The notes beneath the pieces were generated by a model, which made no database searches, was not told the DNA's origin, and worked only from the letters and a program-made list of their open reading frames with translations. Below, piece after piece: positions 6,421-8,130 of a DNA stretch of 8,130 nucleotides; position 1 is the first letter of the stretch; the number at the start of each line of letters is the position of its first letter. The position numbers were made by a program, and so were the translations under genes. Origin of the DNA: Bacteroidota bacterium (lineage in GTDB: Bacteria > Bacteroidota > Rhodothermia > Rhodothermales > Rubricoccaceae); assembly GCA_022564455.1 (NCBI GenBank), contig JADFLK010000082.1:1-8130 (forward strand), given 5' to 3'.

Positions 6421-7059
6421 CTACCAGTCGCGCTCAACACGGCGAGTGCTGGCCGGGCGGCGTTGGATGGAGCGGAGGAGTGCGCTTTCGTCGGCGCGGA
6501 GAGCGGCGAGGATGCGCTCGGCCTCGGCGCGGCTCATCCGCCCGAGCTGAATCGGGGTGGGATCTTCAGGCGTGGCCTCGTCTTCGCCAGTTTGCGACCG
6601 GTTGGGGTCTTGCTGCTCGTTCTCGCGGCCGGCCTGATTCTGCTGATCTTCCTGGTGTTCGGGCTCCTGCTGCTCGTTTTGCTGATCCGATTCGGCCGAG
6701 CCATCGTCCTGCGGCTGATCTTGCTCGCCCTGTCCGTCGTCCTGTTGTTCGGAATCCTGCTGATCCGATTCGCCCTCGCTCCGCTGCTCATTCTGTGGGT
6801 TTTGCGTCTCATCGCTCGGCTCACCCTCGTCACTGTGCTGTTGGTTTCGCTGCTCCTGCTGTTGCCGGATGCGTTCGAGCAGGGCCTGCAACTTTGCATC
6901 GTCGTGGTCGATGGCGAGCCCGGCCTCCGCCGCCTGTTCCGCCGCTTCCAGATCGCCGCTGATATACAGCCCAGCAGCGTCGTGGTACTGATCGGCCGCC
7001 GTCTGCGCCGATGCGCCGGTGGCTCCAGACATCAGAAGAACGAGGAGAAGGAATCTCAT
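6421..7059 (-). CDS. batC: BatC-like TPR protein with long acidic/glutamine-rich segment
   Basis: The 212-residue exported protein has a signal peptide (MRFLLLVLLMSGATGASA, cut near residue 18) and one or two TPR-like helices at about 22-62 (YHDAAGLYISGDLEAAEQAAEAGL). A low-complexity stretch at about 66-165 is dominated by Gln, Glu, Asp, Asn and Ser, with repeats such as ESDQQD/ESDQQN. The conserved-looking C-terminus MSRAEAERILAALRADE...RVERDW resembles the end of BatC proteins (SxxxAExILxAL...EKDW type). That tail and the position before batD support the name. The start ATG 7059-7057 overlaps the previous gene's TGA as ATGA, so the two TPR genes are probably translationally coupled. The acidic segment is likely disordered. 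It also produces a long, misleading hydrophobic open frame on the opposite strand. Confidence 0.82.
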   Translation of the reverse strand: MRFLLLVLLMSGATGASAQTAADQYHDAAGLYISGDLEAAEQAAEAGLAIDHDDAKLQALLERIRQQQEQRNQQHSDEGEPSDETQNPQNEQRSEGESDQQDSEQQDDGQGEQDQPQDDGSAESDQQNEQQEPEHQEDQQNQAGRENEQQDPNRSQTGEDEATPEDPTPIQLGRMSRAEAERILAALRADESALLRSIQRRPASTRRVERDW

Positions 7060-7727
7060 TGGGTAGAATCCGGAGTCGTGGGCGCATCCATCTCTTCGAT
7101 CTCCACGACCTCGCCGAGCCGTTGCATAAAGTCGCCGTAGGCGGCTACCGTGGAGTCTTGCAGGAGGCCGTCGTTCATGAGGTTGGCGGCTTCGCGATAA
7201 TGGCGGGATGCCACCAGTGCGTCGGCGCGGGCTTTGAGTTCCTCCGCGAACGCCGAGGGCTCCGGTGGGGTCCCATCCGGAGGTTGCGAGCCATCCAGAC
7301 GGCGTTTCACGAGTTCGTAGTTGAAACGGGCAGTGGGAAAATCGGGTTGCAGGATGAGCGCACGGCGGAGGTATACGAGGGCCTGTTCGAGCCCCTCTGA
7401 TTTGGCCAGCGCGGTACCCGCATTGTAAGCCGCCTCAGCCCGCCTCGAAGGCGTCTCGGCCTGTTTCAAAGCTTCTTTGAATGCCTCGGCAGCTTCCGCG
7501 AACTGCGCTTGCGAGAAATGCGCCAGCCCGAGGTCCGTGTGGAGGGCTTCCCTCGTCCGCCCGGTCTGGTTCTCCGTCGCGTTGATGCCTTCCTGAAAAG
7601 CCGCAGCCGCTGCCTCGAAATTGTCCGCCTCGAACAGCTCCATCCCCTTGCGTCCCTCGGCAGCGCCGTCGGCGAACGCCGCGCAGCCGGTCAGGGCTAG
7701 GAGGATGGCGAGGAGAGTGAGGCGCAT
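7056..7727 (-). CDS. TPR lipoprotein of the bat operon
   Basis: The 223-residue protein has a lipoprotein signal peptide with lipobox LTGC at 12-15 (acylated Cys15), so it is probably anchored to a membrane facing the periplasm. At least three TPR units are visible: about 25-50 (GRKGMELFEADNFEAAAAAFQEG), about 60-90 (ALHTDLGLAHFSQAQFAEAAEAFKEAL) and about 97-132 (AEAAYNAGTALAKSEGLEQALVYLRRALILQP). Another helical pair follows near 158-192. TPRs mediate protein-protein contacts, so a scaffold role next to BatB and BatD is likely. The best match by position is the TPR gene that follows batB; I cannot tell whether it should also be called BatC. The start is ATG 7727, it overlaps the next gene by 4 bp, and a long repeat-filled spacer of about 270 bp lies upstream. 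Confidence 0.85.
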   Translation of the reverse strand: MRLTLLAILLALTGCAAFADGAAEGRKGMELFEADNFEAAAAAFQEGINATENQTGRTREALHTDLGLAHFSQAQFAEAAEAFKEALKQAETPSRRAEAAYNAGTALAKSEGLEQALVYLRRALILQPDFPTARFNYELVKRRLDGSQPPDGTPPEPSAFAEELKARADALVASRHYREAANLMNDGLLQDSTVAAYGDFMQRLGEVVEIEEMDAPTTPDSTQ

Positions 7728-7841
7728 TGTCTGGGTATGGGTGGTTGAGGGTGTGAGAGGGTGAGGGAGTGATTGGTAGGGCGTGCTCGCCGAGCGCGCC
7801 GGTTGTTTATGGTGTGAGAGGGCGAGGGGGAGAAAGGTGAA

Positions 7842-7865
7842 GGGAAAAGGGTGAAGGGTGAAGGG
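7842..7865 (+). other. G-quadruplex motif
   Basis: The plus strand reads GGG-AAAA-GGG-TGAA-GGG-TGAA-GGG: four runs of three guanines separated by 4-nt loops, which satisfies the standard G3N1-7 rule. The guanines lie on the template strand for the leftward bat genes, so any quadruplex would form in DNA and not in the mRNA. Folding is predicted from the pattern only. Confidence 0.6.
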
Positions 7866-7885
7866 AGCGGTGAGAGAAGATGGGA

Positions 7886-7920
7886 ACCTGTAGAGACGGC
7901 CCGTCGGGGCGTCTCCGGGT
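7886..7920. repeat. GAGACG-type palindromic repeat
   Basis: GAGACGGCCC (7893-7902) and GGGGCGTCTC (7906-7915) pair at 9 of 10 positions around a 3-nt loop. Flanking ACC (7886-7888) and GGT (7918-7920) can extend the fold. The GTAGAGACG...CGTCTC form resembles short palindromes that recur in intergenic DNA of many Bacteroidota. No T-run adjoins it on either strand, so it is not a normal intrinsic terminator. Confidence 0.55.
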
Positions 7921-7986
7921 AAGCATTATCGCTACGGTATGAGAGGGAGAGAATATGAGAGGAGGAAAGGATGAGGTATTGATGCC

Positions 7987-8006
7987 ATCACGTAATCACG
8001 TAATCA
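7987..8006. repeat. 8-bp tandem repeat across the batB stop
   Basis: ATCACGTA is repeated twice and followed by a half unit ATCA (7987-8006). The array includes the stop codon of the BatB-like fragment (7998-7996) and its last two sense codons. Gain or loss of a unit would shift the frame at the extreme C-terminus. Confidence 0.7.
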
Positions 8007-8130
8007 ACTCCTCGGCTGTCGTCTTGATCGTACGGAGTGCAAGAACTCGTTCGGCGATCAGAAAGAGTAGCGCCAGCCCCAGTGGCCACGGGAAGCGCTC
8101 AGCGGAGGCTTCCTAGCGTGCCACGGCGAG
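7996..8130 (-). CDS. batB: BatB-like protein, C-terminal end, broken by an in-frame TAG (partial)
   Basis: Only the last 44 codons are inside the window. After the TAG the frame reads EASAERFPWPLGLALLFLIA and then ERVLALRTIKTTAEELIT before TGA 7998-7996. An aromatic-Pro/Gln-Trp-Pro-Leu segment leading into a single membrane helix and a short basic tail is how VWA-domain BatB proteins usually end, and the gene lies just upstream of bat TPR genes. The VWA domain itself would be outside the window. A TAG at 8115-8113 interrupts the frame five codons after the window edge (LAVAR then stop). It could be a real nonsense mutation (for instance from CAG), a sequencing or assembly error, or a sign that the upstream part uses another frame. 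With 45 codons visible I hold the BatB name as probable only. Confidence 0.5.

Larger units (their letters stand above)
7728..7995. repeat. Gene-free, purine-rich repeat spacer inside the bat operon
   Basis: This gap between the batB end and the TPR lipoprotein gene contains no credible reading frame. The plus strand is strongly purine-rich and carries imperfect copies of TGTGAGAGGG at 7752-7761 and 7813-7822, with TATGAGAGGG at 7938-7947 and TATGAGAGGA at 7954-7963. It also has GGGTGAA repeats and a GAGACG palindrome. It looks like accumulated microsatellite-type intergenic DNA. I see no convincing promoter or terminator in it. Because the genes on both sides run leftward, the spacer is presumably transcribed as pyrimidine-rich RNA. 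Confidence 0.6.

Noticed and set aside
5901..7140. Long plus-strand open frames (353 and 385 codons), one with a striking leucine-rich hydrophobic run that looks like a membrane protein
   Set aside because: They are antisense to batD and the BatC-like gene. The hydrophobic run is the complement of Gln/Glu/Asp-rich codons (CAG, GAG, GAT), and no family features or initiation signals are visible.
7886..7920. GAGACG palindrome as an intrinsic terminator for batB
   Set aside because: No T-run follows on either strand and it lies about 80 nt past the stop inside an operon; a repeat is the simpler reading.
7728..7995. CRISPR array suggested by the recurring GAGAGGG units
   Set aside because: The units are short, degenerate and irregularly spaced, with no constant-length spacers and no cas genes in the window.
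1..8130. tRNA, rRNA, riboswitch or prophage genes
   Set aside because: I found no cloverleaf-like sequence, no rRNA-like stretch, no recognisable riboswitch core and no phage or integrase gene on either strand.

Overview
The window reads as chromosomal housekeeping DNA from a GC-rich (about 60% by eye) bacterium of the Bacteroidota/Rhodothermota side of the tree. The evidence is a Bacteroides-aerotolerance (bat) gene cluster, dnaX followed directly by ybaB, few visible Shine-Dalgarno sites, and small intergenic repeats of a kind I associate with Rhodothermales. The phylum-level placement is an inference from gene content; a finer assignment is not supported. All recognisable genes lie on the minus strand, so the biological order runs from the right end of the window to the left.

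Transcription unit 1 (about 8130 down to 2363): the C-terminal end of a BatB-like protein, interrupted in this sequence by an in-frame TAG; a repeat-rich spacer of about 270 bp with no gene; a TPR lipoprotein; a BatC-like TPR protein with a long acidic/glutamine-rich segment (4-bp ATGA overlap with the gene before it); BatD; BatE (3 bp after batD); thymidine kinase (27 bp after batE); and a small RDD-family membrane protein. A strong intrinsic terminator (perfect 11-bp stem plus T-run) follows the RDD gene. Bat proteins are expected to form an envelope-associated assembly of membrane proteins and TPR partners. Thymidine kinase and the RDD protein appear to be passengers at the end of the operon.

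Transcription unit 2 (about 2180 down to the left edge): dnaX (clamp-loader subunit tau) and the start of ybaB, separated by 67 bp. Between the two units lies a 157-bp MITE-like element with 17-bp terminal inverted repeats. It fills almost all of the dnaX upstream region. Inside dnaX there is an exact A AAA AAG slippery heptamer, and its -1 frame meets a TGA two codons later. This is the arrangement that makes the short gamma subunit in Escherichia coli.

The least explained DNA is the 7728-7995 spacer within the bat operon. It holds purine-rich imperfect repeats, a canonical G-quadruplex motif, a GAGACG palindrome and a 2.5-copy 8-bp tandem repeat that runs across the batB stop codon. No new defence, mobile or biosynthetic system is visible in this window.
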